Below, in pieces: positions 44,000-53,771 of a stretch of 64,000 bases of DNA; within the stretch, counting starts at the first letter, position 1; each line of letters opens with the position of its first letter. The notes under the pieces were generated by a model. It was not told the DNA's origin. It saw only the letters and a list, made by a program, of their open reading frames with translations, and did not search any database. The DNA is taken from the NCBI GenBank assembly GCA_002381185.1, contig DFOA01000064.1, positions 1-64,000 on the forward strand, given 5' to 3'. This DNA is from Firmicutes bacterium UBA3553 (GTDB taxonomy: Bacteria > Bacillota > Clostridia > Tissierellales > Sedimentibacteraceae). The translations under genes were made by a program, and so were the position numbers.

Positions 44000-45433
44000 C
44001 TATTGGAACTTTGATTCCTCCCACAACTCATCCATTTCTTCCAGATTCATTTGTTTTAAATCCTTCTTTGAGTTTGTTTCAATATATTCAAATCTGTTAA
44101 TAAACTTGTTGATAGTCTTATTGAGTGCAATGTCCGGATTTATTTTCACAAATCTTGCTAAATTAACAAGAGCAAATAACAAGTCTCCAAACTCTTCTTC
44201 CATCTTTTCAGAATCACTATTTTTGTATTCTTCAAGAAATTCAAAGAGTTCTTCTTTAATTTTCAATACTGCGCCTTCTGCATCAGGCCAGTCAAAGCCC
44301 ACCTCAGCCGCTCTTTTTTGAATTTTATAGCTTCTGCTTAACGGTGACAATGCTTTAGGAACATTCTTCAAATTATCTGTATACGAGCTTAGGTTTTTCT
44401 CTTTTTGTTTTGATGCTTCCCAGCTTTCCAGTGCTTCATCTGCGTTGACGGCCTTTATATCACCAAATACGTGAGGATGTCTTGAATACATTTTTTTGCA
44501 CAGATTTGTTACAACATCACTGAAATTAAAGTATCCGTCCTCACTGCCAAGCTCTGCATGAAACACAACCTGGAAAAGCAAATCTCCAAGCTCTTCAACC
44601 AAATTATCTACATCATCATTGTCAATTGCATCCACAACCTCATATGCCTCTTCAATTACATGCTGCCTTATGGATTCATGTGTCTGTTTCATATCCCACG
44701 GACATCCGTCAGGACTTCTCAATATTTTCACAATTCTGCATAGATTAGTAACATTATACACTGTATTTTTTGAAATTTCAATAGGCAGAATACAAAAATA
44801 TGTTGAAAATCCGTAATTTTTTTCTTGATCGAGCATAAATAGAGGTATTTTTTTGACATTATCTTCCAAAACATCTATTTTTAAAATAGATGTATCATCA
44901 GGATATGTTTCCATAAGTTTCAATTTAAGCTGAGATGCCATTTCAGAATCATACACCTGTGAGACAATGCAAAATGAATTTATATCAAATGAAAATTCAT
45001 CTGCTTCAAGACAATCCAAAACCTTAATAGCTTTATAGTCTGAAAATCCGGAAAGCTTGATGCATTTATCAAGAAAACTCATTCCATCAATTATTATTAT
45101 ATTTATTTGGTCTTTATATTCATTGATGAGCTTTTTTGTTACGATATCACCGTAATATGGACTTCCTGCTGTACAATAATTAATTTTTCCATGCTTTTTT
45201 ACAAGCTCTAAAATATTATCGGTCATTTTTTCATAAACTTCATCAAAAGTTTCATATTTTTCGAAAAAATCATCAAAACACTTAATTTCAACTTCTTCCT
45301 GAAGCTTTTTTATTATAGGATGTCTTTCTGTTCTTGCAAATGTAGGTATGTTTCCATTTAAGGCCTTATGAGCTCTGATGGTAAGCTCATCGATACTTCC
45401 TGCACCTAAGCCTATTATCTGAATAGTGTTCAT
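44000..45433 (-). CDS. mazG: YabN-type MazG nucleotide pyrophosphohydrolase
   Basis: A two-domain protein of 477 residues. The N-terminal 220 residues are a tetrapyrrole-methylase-like domain (IIGLGAGSIDELTIRAHKAL); the rest is MazG, with CPWDMKQTHESIRQHVIEEAYE and the EExxE metal ligands. It hydrolyses aberrant nucleoside triphosphates. It begins one base after the spoVB stop and is followed by hup. Confidence 0.93.
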   Translation of the reverse strand: MNTIQIIGLGAGSIDELTIRAHKALNGNIPTFARTERHPIIKKLQEEVEIKCFDDFFEKYETFDEVYEKMTDNILELVKKHGKINYCTAGSPYYGDIVTKKLINEYKDQINIIIIDGMSFLDKCIKLSGFSDYKAIKVLDCLEADEFSFDINSFCIVSQVYDSEMASQLKLKLMETYPDDTSILKIDVLEDNVKKIPLFMLDQEKNYGFSTYFCILPIEISKNTVYNVTNLCRIVKILRSPDGCPWDMKQTHESIRQHVIEEAYEVVDAIDNDDVDNLVEELGDLLFQVVFHAELGSEDGYFNFSDVVTNLCKKMYSRHPHVFGDIKAVNADEALESWEASKQKEKNLSSYTDNLKNVPKALSPLSRSYKIQKRAAEVGFDWPDAEGAVLKIKEELFEFLEEYKNSDSEKMEEEFGDLLFALVNLARFVKINPDIALNKTINKFINRFEYIETNSKKDLKQMNLEEMDELWEESKFQ

Positions 45434-45434
45434 T

Positions 45435-47027
45435 TTATTTCCTCACAAATCTTGATAATTTTTCCCCTTTTGGTATCAACTCCAAATCTTCCTTCGTAAT
45501 TGCTCCTGTTAAGAACAAGCATATGACATAAACAACTGCTGCTATTGATATTGCGCCTAATGTGGCTAAATTCTGGCTGCCAAGAGCTGACTTCAGCACT
45601 CTGAATGAAACTCCGGTTGCCAGTGCCATTACCGCAGAAGACAAAAGCGGTCTCGCAGTTACATTAATCAGATTTATCTTAATTTTTGTCTTGTTAATAT
45701 CGCGCCAGTTCAAGAGGGCAACAGCCAGGTAAGCTATTGTTGTACTTATTGCGGCACCTTTTATATTAATTGACGGCATACCAATCAAGATATATGACAA
45801 TATAACTTTTACCACCAAACCCACCGCAAGGTTTTTCACAGGATGAAACTGTTTGTTAATAGATTGCAATATTGCAGTAAATGATTGAACCAGTGTAAGA
45901 AAAATTACTCCTATTGCAAGGATTTCCAAGAGTGCCCCTGAGCTTGCATGTTTTTCAGGTCCCAAAGATGCATACAAAAGTGCAATAACAGGCTCTGCAA
46001 GCATAAATAAACCTATACCGCAGGGAAGACCTATTATCATAGACATTTTAACCCCTGCGTTGGCAGTAACGTTAAGTCTTTGATTTTGTTTTTTTGTAAA
46101 AGCATCTGTTATGGCAGGGACAAGGCTCATTGCCACCGCAGTGGAAAATACCTGCGGAAAGTTTATTAGTGTCTGCGCTGTTCCGCTTAACTCACCAAAC
46201 ATGTCTGTATATTGCAATTCAGTATAGCCTATGGCAGAAAGCCTGCTGGAAACAATGTATGAATCCATTATTCCCATGAGAGGAGCTATTGATGCACCAA
46301 TTGTTATTGGTATGGCTATGTACAAAAGATTCTTAACTATATCCCACACTGGCTCTGTATTATTGTGAGAAGATAATCTGATTTCTTCTTTAATTGATTT
46401 TTTACTTAGGAAAAACATCAGATATATTAATATTAATGCTGCAACTCCACCAACCGACGCACCAAATGTTGCTCCTGCGGCAGCTTCTTCGAGTCCTTTG
46501 CCAACCAATGCATATGCTAAATAAAGACCAACCGCAACCCTGAACACCTGTTCAATAAGCTGAGACAATGCAATTGGTGCCATGTTCTGAGTTCCCTGGA
46601 AGAATCCTCTGTACGCTGATAAAAGAGGAACCGCAAACAGGGCGGGAACAAGTGCAAGCATTGAATAATAAGCACCCGGAAATCCTATAAATGAAACAAG
46701 ACTTCTTGCAAAGACCAACACACCTAAAGAAGACACAATTCCGATAATAAACAAGCCCCAGCGTGATACCTTGTATACCTGATATGCTCCTTCGTAATTT
46801 TGCAATGCTCTTTTTTCCGAAACCAATTTTGCGATTGCTGTAGGGAATCCTGACAACGACACCACCAGCAGTAAATTATATATATTATAGGCAGGCTGAT
46901 AATAACCTATTCCTTCTGTTCCAATGAGATTCGTCAGCGGTATACGATAAATTGCTCCCAATACTTTTACAATCAATCCTGCAATGCCTAAAATTGCAGC
47001 GCCTTTAATAAAATTTTCCTTAGACAT
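45435..47027 (-). CDS. spoVB: Stage V sporulation protein B / polysaccharide flippase family
   Basis: A MATE/MOP-superfamily flippase of 530 residues with about 14 helices. GAAILGIAGLIVKVLGAIYRIPLTNLIG, cited here as KVLGAIYRIPLTNLIGTEG, is the typical SpoVB/YabM start. In Bacillus SpoVB acts in spore cortex synthesis as a lipid II flippase candidate. Upstream of yabN and hup in the same direction, in agreement with the usual cluster. Confidence 0.9.
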   Translation of the reverse strand: MSKENFIKGAAILGIAGLIVKVLGAIYRIPLTNLIGTEGIGYYQPAYNIYNLLLVVSLSGFPTAIAKLVSEKRALQNYEGAYQVYKVSRWGLFIIGIVSSLGVLVFARSLVSFIGFPGAYYSMLALVPALFAVPLLSAYRGFFQGTQNMAPIALSQLIEQVFRVAVGLYLAYALVGKGLEEAAAGATFGASVGGVAALILIYLMFFLSKKSIKEEIRLSSHNNTEPVWDIVKNLLYIAIPITIGASIAPLMGIMDSYIVSSRLSAIGYTELQYTDMFGELSGTAQTLINFPQVFSTAVAMSLVPAITDAFTKKQNQRLNVTANAGVKMSMIIGLPCGIGLFMLAEPVIALLYASLGPEKHASSGALLEILAIGVIFLTLVQSFTAILQSINKQFHPVKNLAVGLVVKVILSYILIGMPSINIKGAAISTTIAYLAVALLNWRDINKTKIKINLINVTARPLLSSAVMALATGVSFRVLKSALGSQNLATLGAISIAAVVYVICLFLTGAITKEDLELIPKGEKLSRFVRK

Positions 47028-47240
47028 AATAATTCCTTCCTTGGCAAAAATATTTTAATCTAAATATAGTATGACTCTTTTATGTTTATTTTTCCTTAAT
47101 TTTAAACAATAATGCTGAAATAAAGTTTATCACAGTTTCTATATCTTTAAAAGAAAAATTTGTAGTTCTTTTTAATTTTATTATTGGATTATGTGAAATT
47201 GTGGTATAATTTTTAAGAGGTTAAACGCAAGGAGCATTTA

Positions 47241-49487
47241 ATGGAAACACTTAAAGGTACAGTTATAGAAACAATCTTTCGCAATGATGAAAACGGATAT
47301 ACGGTCGCTTTAATGGAAGCTGACAACGACATAGTGACAATTACCGGTGTTTTTGGAACTGATGTCACAAGCGAAACATTGGAAGTCTACGGCAAAAAAG
47401 TAAAGCATCCCAAGTATGGAGAGCAGTTTCAGGTTGAAATATACAACACGGTCCTTCCTTCAAGCTTGGACCAAATAGAAGGTTATCTGGGCTCAGGAAT
47501 GATTAAGGGCATTGGTAAGTACACCGCAAAGAAAATTGTGGAGCTGTTTAAGGAAGATACTTTTGACATTATACAAAAACATCCTGAAAGACTTACCGAA
47601 ATTGAAGGCATTGGCGAAAAAAAGGCCGAAATGATTGCAAAAAGTTTTTCAGAACAGGCAGACATCAAGGAAATTATGATGTTTTTGCAAAGCCATGAAA
47701 TAAGCCCCGGCTACAGTGTCAAAATATTTAAACAATACGGAAAAAACACTATTAAAACAATTGCCGAAAACCCTTACCGGCTCTCTGAAGACATATACGG
47801 CATAGGTTTTAGGCTGGCTGATAAAATCGCTGAATCTCTAGGCGTAGAGAAGGTTTCTCCTTACAGAATATCATCAGGAGTCAAATACGTACTTGCCGAA
47901 TATGCCACAAGAGGCCATGCATATGTGCCTTATAATATGCTTTTAGACAGCACGGTAAGCCTTCTGGAAATAAATGATGATTCTGTTGAGGATGAAATTA
48001 GCAACATGGCATTTACCGACAAAATACATATAGAAACTATAAACAATGAAAGAGTTGTTTACTACCTACCATACTACATGGCAGAGGTCAATGTATGCAA
48101 GGAACTTATCAACCTTGCGGGAGTTGATTTTAATATGGATGAAGTAAGCGCAGCTCCTTTTCTGAAAAGCATTGAAGAGGAATCATCCATAACTCTTTCA
48201 CTCAGGCAAAGAGAAGCTGTAATTCAGTCAATAATAAATGGAGTAACTGTAATTACAGGCGGCCCCGGAACCGGAAAAACAACAATTATACTTTCTATAA
48301 TTAAAATATTTGAAAACATGTACAAAAAGGTTCTGTTGTGCGCTCCCACGGGCAGAGCCGCAAAACGCATTACCGAATCAACAGACAGAGAAGCAAAGAC
48401 GATTCACCGAATGTTGGAATATGCATTTGGTGAAGATGAAAGCGACTTAGCATTTAACAAAAATGAAAATTCTCCCCTGGACTGCGATGTTGTAATTGTC
48501 GATGAAATGTCTATGGTCGATATTCTTCTCATGAACAACTTATTAAAGGCAATAAAAAGAGGAACAAGATTAATACTTGTGGGGGATGTCGATCAGCTTC
48601 CATCGGTTGGAGCCGGCAATGTTCTGTCTGATATTATTAACTCAAATACTATTAAAACCATCCGGCTTGATACCATATTCAGACAATCTGCAGGAAGCAT
48701 GATTGTTCAGAATGCCCATTTGATAAACAAAGGCTCCATGCCCGTTTACAACAAAAAAGATACTGATTTCTTCTTTATGAGAGAAAACAGCAGCAGAGAT
48801 ATAGTTAACTTAATAGTTGATTTGTACAACTCACGCCTTCCGTTAAAGTATAACTTGAATCCCATAAAGGACATCCAAGTTCTTTCACCCATGAAAAAAG
48901 GAGATGCAGGTGTAATAGAACTGAACAAAAAACTGCAGGCAGCCATAAACCCTCCTTCTAAATTAAAAAAAGAAAAAAGCTTTGGAAAGTATGTTTTCCG
49001 TGTTGGCGACAAGGTTATGCAGGTCAAAAACAATTACCAGACCGAGTGGAAAATTATCAGGGATGGAAATACAGTTACAGGAGAAGGCATTTACAATGGA
49101 GATATGGGGTACATTATTTTCATTGACGAAACGGAACAGGAATTAATAGTTCAGTTTGATGAAGAAAGGGAAGTTGCATACCCCTTCAGCCAAATGGATG
49201 AATTGATACTTGCATATGCCACCACGGTGCACAAAAGCCAGGGAAGTGAATTTCCCGTTGTCATAATGCCTATTGTTTGGGGCCCTCCCATGCTTTTGAC
49301 AAGAAATTTGTTTTATACTGCCATAACAAGAGCCAGACAGCTTGTAGTGCTTGTTGGAATCGAAAAATACATGCAGGACATGATTCTCAACAATAAAATT
49401 GACAGGCGGTATTCAGCACTTGATTACAGACTAAGCTCCGCTTTTTCAACATACAGATTATTGTCGGAGGGAATAATTGAAATATGA
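47241..49487 (+). CDS. recD2: RecD2-type 5'-3' DNA helicase
   Basis: A helicase of 748 residues of the RecBCD-independent RecD2 group: an OB-like N-terminal region, helix-hairpin-helix (GIGKYTAKKIVE, GIGEKKAEMI, about 90-140), Walker A GGPGTGKTT (about 345), Walker B VIVDEMSMVD, and a C-terminal UvrD-like part with ATTVHKSQGSEF. It unwinds DNA in repair. GGAGCATTTA precedes the ATG. Overlaps comF by four bases. Confidence 0.95.
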   Translation: METLKGTVIETIFRNDENGYTVALMEADNDIVTITGVFGTDVTSETLEVYGKKVKHPKYGEQFQVEIYNTVLPSSLDQIEGYLGSGMIKGIGKYTAKKIVELFKEDTFDIIQKHPERLTEIEGIGEKKAEMIAKSFSEQADIKEIMMFLQSHEISPGYSVKIFKQYGKNTIKTIAENPYRLSEDIYGIGFRLADKIAESLGVEKVSPYRISSGVKYVLAEYATRGHAYVPYNMLLDSTVSLLEINDDSVEDEISNMAFTDKIHIETINNERVVYYLPYYMAEVNVCKELINLAGVDFNMDEVSAAPFLKSIEEESSITLSLRQREAVIQSIINGVTVITGGPGTGKTTIILSIIKIFENMYKKVLLCAPTGRAAKRITESTDREAKTIHRMLEYAFGEDESDLAFNKNENSPLDCDVVIVDEMSMVDILLMNNLLKAIKRGTRLILVGDVDQLPSVGAGNVLSDIINSNTIKTIRLDTIFRQSAGSMIVQNAHLINKGSMPVYNKKDTDFFFMRENSSRDIVNLIVDLYNSRLPLKYNLNPIKDIQVLSPMKKGDAGVIELNKKLQAAINPPSKLKKEKSFGKYVFRVGDKVMQVKNNYQTEWKIIRDGNTVTGEGIYNGDMGYIIFIDETEQELIVQFDEEREVAYPFSQMDELILAYATTVHKSQGSEFPVVIMPIVWGPPMLLTRNLFYTAITRARQLVVLVGIEKYMQDMILNNKIDRRYSALDYRLSSAFSTYRLLSEGIIEI

Positions 49488-50200
49488 AATCCTATGCAGA
49501 TTCTTTTTTAGAGCTTATTTATCCTGAAAAAAATACCTGCTTTATATGCGAAACATATGATGAAACAATTGGTGACAAATATATTTGCTCAGACTGTGAA
49601 AAGCACATTAAAAAAATTGAGCCTCCGGTCTGCAGCAAGTGCTCAAAGCCTATTTTCCACAATTCTTCGATAGACCTGTGCCAGGAATGCTGCGATGTTA
49701 CAAGGCATTTTGAAATGTCCAAATCCCCCTATGCCTATGAAGGATTGATTAAAAAAGCTATTTACAGCTACAAATATTACAACAAGACATATTTTTATAA
49801 ATTTTTTGGAAACTGTCTGGTTAGTTTTATGAAAAATATAAACTACACTGATTTTGATTTCATAGTGCCAGTCCCGCTTCATTCCTCTAAAATGCGAAAA
49901 AGAGGGTACAATCAATCAGAGCTTCTTGCAAGACATATATCGGCAAGTCTTTCTATTCCATATGTGGATGCGTTAAAAAGAACAAAGAAAACTTTAAAGC
50001 AAAGTGAACAGAGCAAAGAAGAACGAAGAAAAAACTTAAAGGATGCCTTTGGGGTAAACTCTTCCGCAGAGAAAATTATCAACAGCTCAGTGCTTTTGGT
50101 AGATGACATATACACAACCGGCTCCACCGTTGATGAATGCTCAAAGGCACTTGTCAATTACGGTGCTGCAAAGGTATATGTTATTACTATAGCGAGGTAA
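49484..50200 (+). CDS. comF: ComF-family phosphoribosyltransferase-like protein
   Basis: The protein (238 residues) has an N-terminal zinc-finger region (CFICETYDE, CSDC, CSKCSKP, CQECC) and a phosphoribosyltransferase fold ending in the PRPP loop VLLVDDIYTTGSTVDEC. ComF is needed for DNA uptake in naturally competent bacteria; a competence role here is unproven. Translationally coupled to recD2 (ATGA overlap). Confidence 0.93.
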   Translation: MKSYADSFLELIYPEKNTCFICETYDETIGDKYICSDCEKHIKKIEPPVCSKCSKPIFHNSSIDLCQECCDVTRHFEMSKSPYAYEGLIKKAIYSYKYYNKTYFYKFFGNCLVSFMKNINYTDFDFIVPVPLHSSKMRKRGYNQSELLARHISASLSIPYVDALKRTKKTLKQSEQSKEERRKNLKDAFGVNSSAEKIINSSVLLVDDIYTTGSTVDECSKALVNYGAAKVYVITIAR

Positions 50201-50334
50201 GAACAATGGATTGGAAATGGACGAGCCATGTACGAACGATTGAAAAAAGCTTGGTTGCCCAAGCTTTTTAATTTTTTATCCATTGCTAATCAATTGCAAA
50301 TCCATAGCCAATCAATTGCTCATCCATTGTTCCG
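50199..50334. repeat. Inverted arrays of 11-base repeats around a terminator
   Basis: Five in-phase units occupy 50280-50334 (CCATTGCTAAT, CAATTGCAAAT, CCATAGCCAAT, CAATTGCTCAT, CCATTGTTCCG). Four more diverged units in inverse orientation occupy 50199-50242 (AAGAACAATGG, ATTGGAAATGG, ACGAGCCATGT, ACGAACGATTG). The right array encodes the last codons of the cyclo-ligase gene. The same unit is at 32739-32793. Confidence 0.75.
50243..50275. terminator. Bidirectional terminator between comF and cyclo-ligase genes
   Basis: AAAAAGCTTGG / CCAAGCTTTTT with AATTTTTTA following on the plus strand and TTTTTTC on the minus side. Confidence 0.85.
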
Positions 50335-50881
50335 TTATTATCATATCCATTTTAATGTCATGCTGTTCTGCAGGAATCTCTTCCAGAATCTGAAAATCGT
50401 AAGCCACTGCTACTGCTTTTGCATCTTTTCTTTTCCTGCATAATATTCTGTCGTAATAGCCCTTCCCAAATCCAATACGATTTAAACGCTTGTCAAAAAC
50501 AACTCCCGGTGTAACAATCAAATCAAATTCTTCAGGTTCAACAGCCTTGATTTTTTCATATACAGGCTCATAATAGCCAAACGGACTTAAAACTAAATCA
50601 TCCTTAATGCTTTTCAGCTCCGAAGGGATTAAAACCGTGTTTTTAGTGTCTGTATAAGGTATGACAACCCTTTTGTTTTCAGAGAGCATCTTTTTGATCA
50701 AATCAGTTGTAACAACTTCATTTCCAAAGCTCATATAAACAAATACCGTTTTGCTGTTTTTGTATTCATTTGTATCTGTAAGCTTGTTCATAATCAAGCT
50801 GCTTTTATATATAACGTCTTCCTTGGACATACTGTTTCTGATATTTAAAATTTTCTTTCTTAACTCGCTTTTAGTTTCCAT
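50312..50881 (-). CDS. 5-formyltetrahydrofolate cyclo-ligase
   Basis: The protein (189 residues) converts 5-formyl-THF to 5,10-methenyl-THF with ATP. ELRKKILNIRNSMS near the start, then FDLIVTPGVVFDKRLNRIGFGKGYYDRIL, cited here as IGFGKGYYDRIL, are the family motifs. The ATG at 50881 follows AGGTGGATAAC. The last four sense codons are part of the 11-base repeat array, an unusual ending. Confidence 0.92.
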   Translation of the reverse strand: METKSELRKKILNIRNSMSKEDVIYKSSLIMNKLTDTNEYKNSKTVFVYMSFGNEVVTTDLIKKMLSENKRVVIPYTDTKNTVLIPSELKSIKDDLVLSPFGYYEPVYEKIKAVEPEEFDLIVTPGVVFDKRLNRIGFGKGYYDRILCRKRKDAKAVAVAYDFQILEEIPAEQHDIKMDMIITEQWMSN

Positions 50882-50890
50882 GTTATCCAC

Positions 50891-51505
50891 CTAGAAAAAA
50901 ATTGATATTAAAAAGTTGAATAAATAATGGATTGCCGGTCCAATAATTTTACTTATGCCTCTGAATACTATAATCAGCAGCATTGCAAATCTCAGCTGGT
51001 CATAATATTTGTAATAGAAATTCCAGACACGTGCCCCTCCGATGCTGCCCAAAATGTGGTGGCCATCAAGAGGCGGTATGGGAATCAGGTTGAATATCAT
51101 TAGCACGAGGTTTATCCAAACCGTACTTTGCAGAACTTCCCATAATATTTGAGTTGACAATGAGTATGGCATAAACATTGTAAGCTTCATCAAACCTACA
51201 AACAAAAAAGCAGTCATGAAGTTCGCCAGCGGTCCGGCAATTGCTACTATAGCATCGTCTCTTCTGGGATTCTTAAAGTTTCTTCTGTTTATAATAACAG
51301 GTTTTGCCCAGCCAAATCCAAACAGCAGCAAACAAATAAACCCCATAGGGTCAATATGTTTTAAGGGATTCAGTGTCAGACGGTCCTGCATTAAAGGAGT
51401 GTCATCTCCCATTTTTACCGCCGCATAGCCGTGGGCAAATTCATGTATGGAGATACCTAACAGAATACCGGGCAAAATTAATAATTTATCTAATATACTA
51501 TTCAT
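50891..51505 (-). CDS. Site-2 protease family (M50) membrane peptidase
   Basis: An integral membrane metalloprotease of 204 residues with HEFAH at 21-25 (zinc histidines and catalytic Glu) and a second site NLIPIPPLDGHHI near residue 140, where Asp is the third ligand. It belongs to the small PDZ-free group (YwhC-like). The natural substrate is unknown. AAGGAGGACAT precedes the ATG. It is followed ten bases later by the cyclo-ligase gene. Confidence 0.92.
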   Translation of the reverse strand: MNSILDKLLILPGILLGISIHEFAHGYAAVKMGDDTPLMQDRLTLNPLKHIDPMGFICLLLFGFGWAKPVIINRRNFKNPRRDDAIVAIAGPLANFMTAFLFVGLMKLTMFMPYSLSTQILWEVLQSTVWINLVLMIFNLIPIPPLDGHHILGSIGGARVWNFYYKYYDQLRFAMLLIIVFRGISKIIGPAIHYLFNFLISIFF

Positions 51506-51556
51506 ATGTCCTCCTTGTATTGATATAATACAGGATTTAGCTTAAGAATTTCTGAA

Positions 51557-52891
51557 TTAATCATCATAATCCGAAGAATCCTGGGATTTATAAACAATTG
51601 CTGTTTCAAGCCTTCTTCCCTTTATTTCTGTTACCTTTATCTTAAGACCGTATTCGTCCAGCTCCATTGTGCTCCCGTCCTCAGGAATTATCCCCAAAAC
51701 TCCGAACACAAGCCCTCCAAATGTATCAAAATCTTCATCCGGCAGGCTTATCCCAAGCTGCTTGGAGACATCCTCCAAATAAGCTGAGCCTTTTATCTTC
51801 CAGGTATCATCATCTATCTTTTCAATTGACGGAGGTTCCGGATTTAAATAATCATCATCAAAATTTCCAACTATTTGTTCAAGAAGGTCATTCATCGAAA
51901 TTACACCGCTCATTCCCCCATATTCATCAAACACTACGGCAAAGTGATTTCTTGTTTTCTTCATATTTTGGAACAATACGTCTGTTCTTACTGTTTCAGG
52001 CACATAATAAGCTGACTTAACAGCCTTGTTCATAATGTTTTCTCTTGATTTGTCCTTTAGTCTGAAATAATCCTTGACATTTAATACACCAATAATATTA
52101 TCGGCACTTCCGTCACATACAGGGTATCTCGAATGTCTGCTTTTTGTAATTTTTTGAGACCATTCTTCATCTGTTTCATCAAGCCACAATATATCTACTT
52201 CTGTTCTGTGTGTCATTACTTCTTCAGCTGTTTTATTATCAAATTCAAAGACATTTTGAATCATTTCTTTTTCGTTTGCATTGATTGAACCTTTTTCGCT
52301 TCCAACATCTACCATCATCCTGATGTCTTCTTCTGTTACTTCTGCATCCTCTGAATCAGGGTCAATTCCCAAAAGCCTTAAAATACCGTTAGTCGAAGCT
52401 GTCAGCAGCCATACCAGAGGTGCAAACACCTTTGATATAAAATATAAAAGGCCGGACATGAATAAAGCCAGCTTCTCTGCATTTTTCATAGCAACTCTCT
52501 TAGGCACAAGCTCTCCGAAAACAAGTGTAAAGTATGATAAAATCAATGTTATTATGATTACTGAAATCGTATTTAATGTTGAAACTGGAATGTTTATTCC
52601 CAACTTTAACAAACCGTTGGTTAATTTGCTTGCAAAGTTGTCAGCGGCGAAGGCACTGCCAAAGAAGCCTGCCAGGGTAATTCCGACCTGAATAACCGAA
52701 AGGAATTGTGATGGCTGATCAGTCAATCTGCTGAGCTTTATTGCACGCTTATCACCTTCCGCTGCCATTTTATCCATTCTGTTGTCATTCATAGATATAA
52801 TTGCTATTTCAGCAGAAGCAAAGACCGCATTAATAAAAATCAAAATAATCTGTAAAACTAGTGGACCCCATATCGAGCCTTCTTCTAACAA
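51557..52891 (-). CDS. CNNM/CorC-type transporter with CBS domains
   Basis: A protein of 444 residues of the HlyC/CorC family: an N-terminal DUF21 membrane domain (1-200), two CBS repeats (about 215-335, MTHRTEVDILWLD), and a C-terminal CorC_HlyC domain (350-435). Relatives are linked to magnesium or sodium/magnesium exchange. Start is a TTG after GGGAGG. Upstream DNA (52892-53132) holds only the divergent promoters. Confidence 0.9.
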   Translation of the reverse strand: MLEEGSIWGPLVLQIILIFINAVFASAEIAIISMNDNRMDKMAAEGDKRAIKLSRLTDQPSQFLSVIQVGITLAGFFGSAFAADNFASKLTNGLLKLGINIPVSTLNTISVIIITLILSYFTLVFGELVPKRVAMKNAEKLALFMSGLLYFISKVFAPLVWLLTASTNGILRLLGIDPDSEDAEVTEEDIRMMVDVGSEKGSINANEKEMIQNVFEFDNKTAEEVMTHRTEVDILWLDETDEEWSQKITKSRHSRYPVCDGSADNIIGVLNVKDYFRLKDKSRENIMNKAVKSAYYVPETVRTDVLFQNMKKTRNHFAVVFDEYGGMSGVISMNDLLEQIVGNFDDDYLNPEPPSIEKIDDDTWKIKGSAYLEDVSKQLGISLPDEDFDTFGGLVFGVLGIIPEDGSTMELDEYGLKIKVTEIKGRRLETAIVYKSQDSSDYDD

Positions 52892-53132
52892 AGTGAAAAC
52901 CTCCCAAGTATGTATATGTTACAAAAATAATAACATACTTATTATAACCAGTCAATATTCATTTATTATTGAACGTTTCATTGATATTTATTTTAAATTA
53001 ATTAATTTTAACTAAACTTTTTTAATAAAAAGTTGATATATTTATATATATATTGTAGAATTATAACGAGACTTATAATCAACTCTGACTTTAATATACA
53101 GCAGATAAAAAGTTATATTCACGGAGGCAAAC

Positions 53133-53711
53133 ATGTTTCTTGAAGCATTGATTTTAGGAATAGTTATCGGTTTTATCAGAAGGGGAAAAATATCAAGGCT
53201 TGCATATGTGCATTTTAGCGGAAAACCTTTAATTTACATATCTGCTTTGCTTTATCTTGCCATAGTAATAATGAACTTAGGCCTTTTTAATTACAGTTCG
53301 TCTCTCTATTCAATTTTTCTTTTGATGACATACATATTTACCGGACTGTTCATAATTGCCAACATAAGCATGAAATTCATGGCGGTTCCCTTAATTGGTT
53401 TAGGTTTAAATGTATTGGCGTTTTTGGCAAATGGTTTTAAATTCCCGCTTTCATCAGAAGCTGCGGCAAAATTATACGGAACAGAGATGCATGAGCTTTT
53501 AAACAGCGGTAAAATTTTGTTTTTTACTCCCGCAGAAAGTGCATCCTTAAGCTTTTTGGGAAATATTATAACCATAGGAAATTGGATAATAGTAAGTATC
53601 GGAGACATAATTGCAGCCATTGGCATTATATTGGTTGTTCAGGCTATAATTTCAGATAAATTCATTCAAAACAGAAGCAAAATTACTTTTTCAAAGAATA
53701 TTTTCAGATAA
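53133..53711 (+). CDS. DUF5317 family membrane protein
   Basis: The protein (192 residues) has about five hydrophobic segments and the DUF5317-like pieces LILGIVIGFIRRGKI, NVLAFLANGFKFPLS and LGNIITIGNWIIVSIGDIIAAIG, cited here in part. Function unknown. CGGAGGCAAAC precedes the ATG. A strong terminator at 53738-53764 separates it from the convergent SPFH gene. Confidence 0.8.
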   Translation: MFLEALILGIVIGFIRRGKISRLAYVHFSGKPLIYISALLYLAIVIMNLGLFNYSSSLYSIFLLMTYIFTGLFIIANISMKFMAVPLIGLGLNVLAFLANGFKFPLSSEAAAKLYGTEMHELLNSGKILFFTPAESASLSFLGNIITIGNWIIVSIGDIIAAIGIILVVQAIISDKFIQNRSKITFSKNIFR

Positions 53712-53737
53712 GAATTATCAGATTTTTAAACAAGTAT

Positions 53738-53770
53738 AAAGCGCTGTTCATTAAACAGCGCTTTATTATT
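53738..53770. terminator. Bidirectional terminator
   Basis: AAAGCGCTGTT / AACAGCGCTTT then ATTATTTTT, between convergent genes. Confidence 0.85.
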
Positions 53771-53771
53771 T

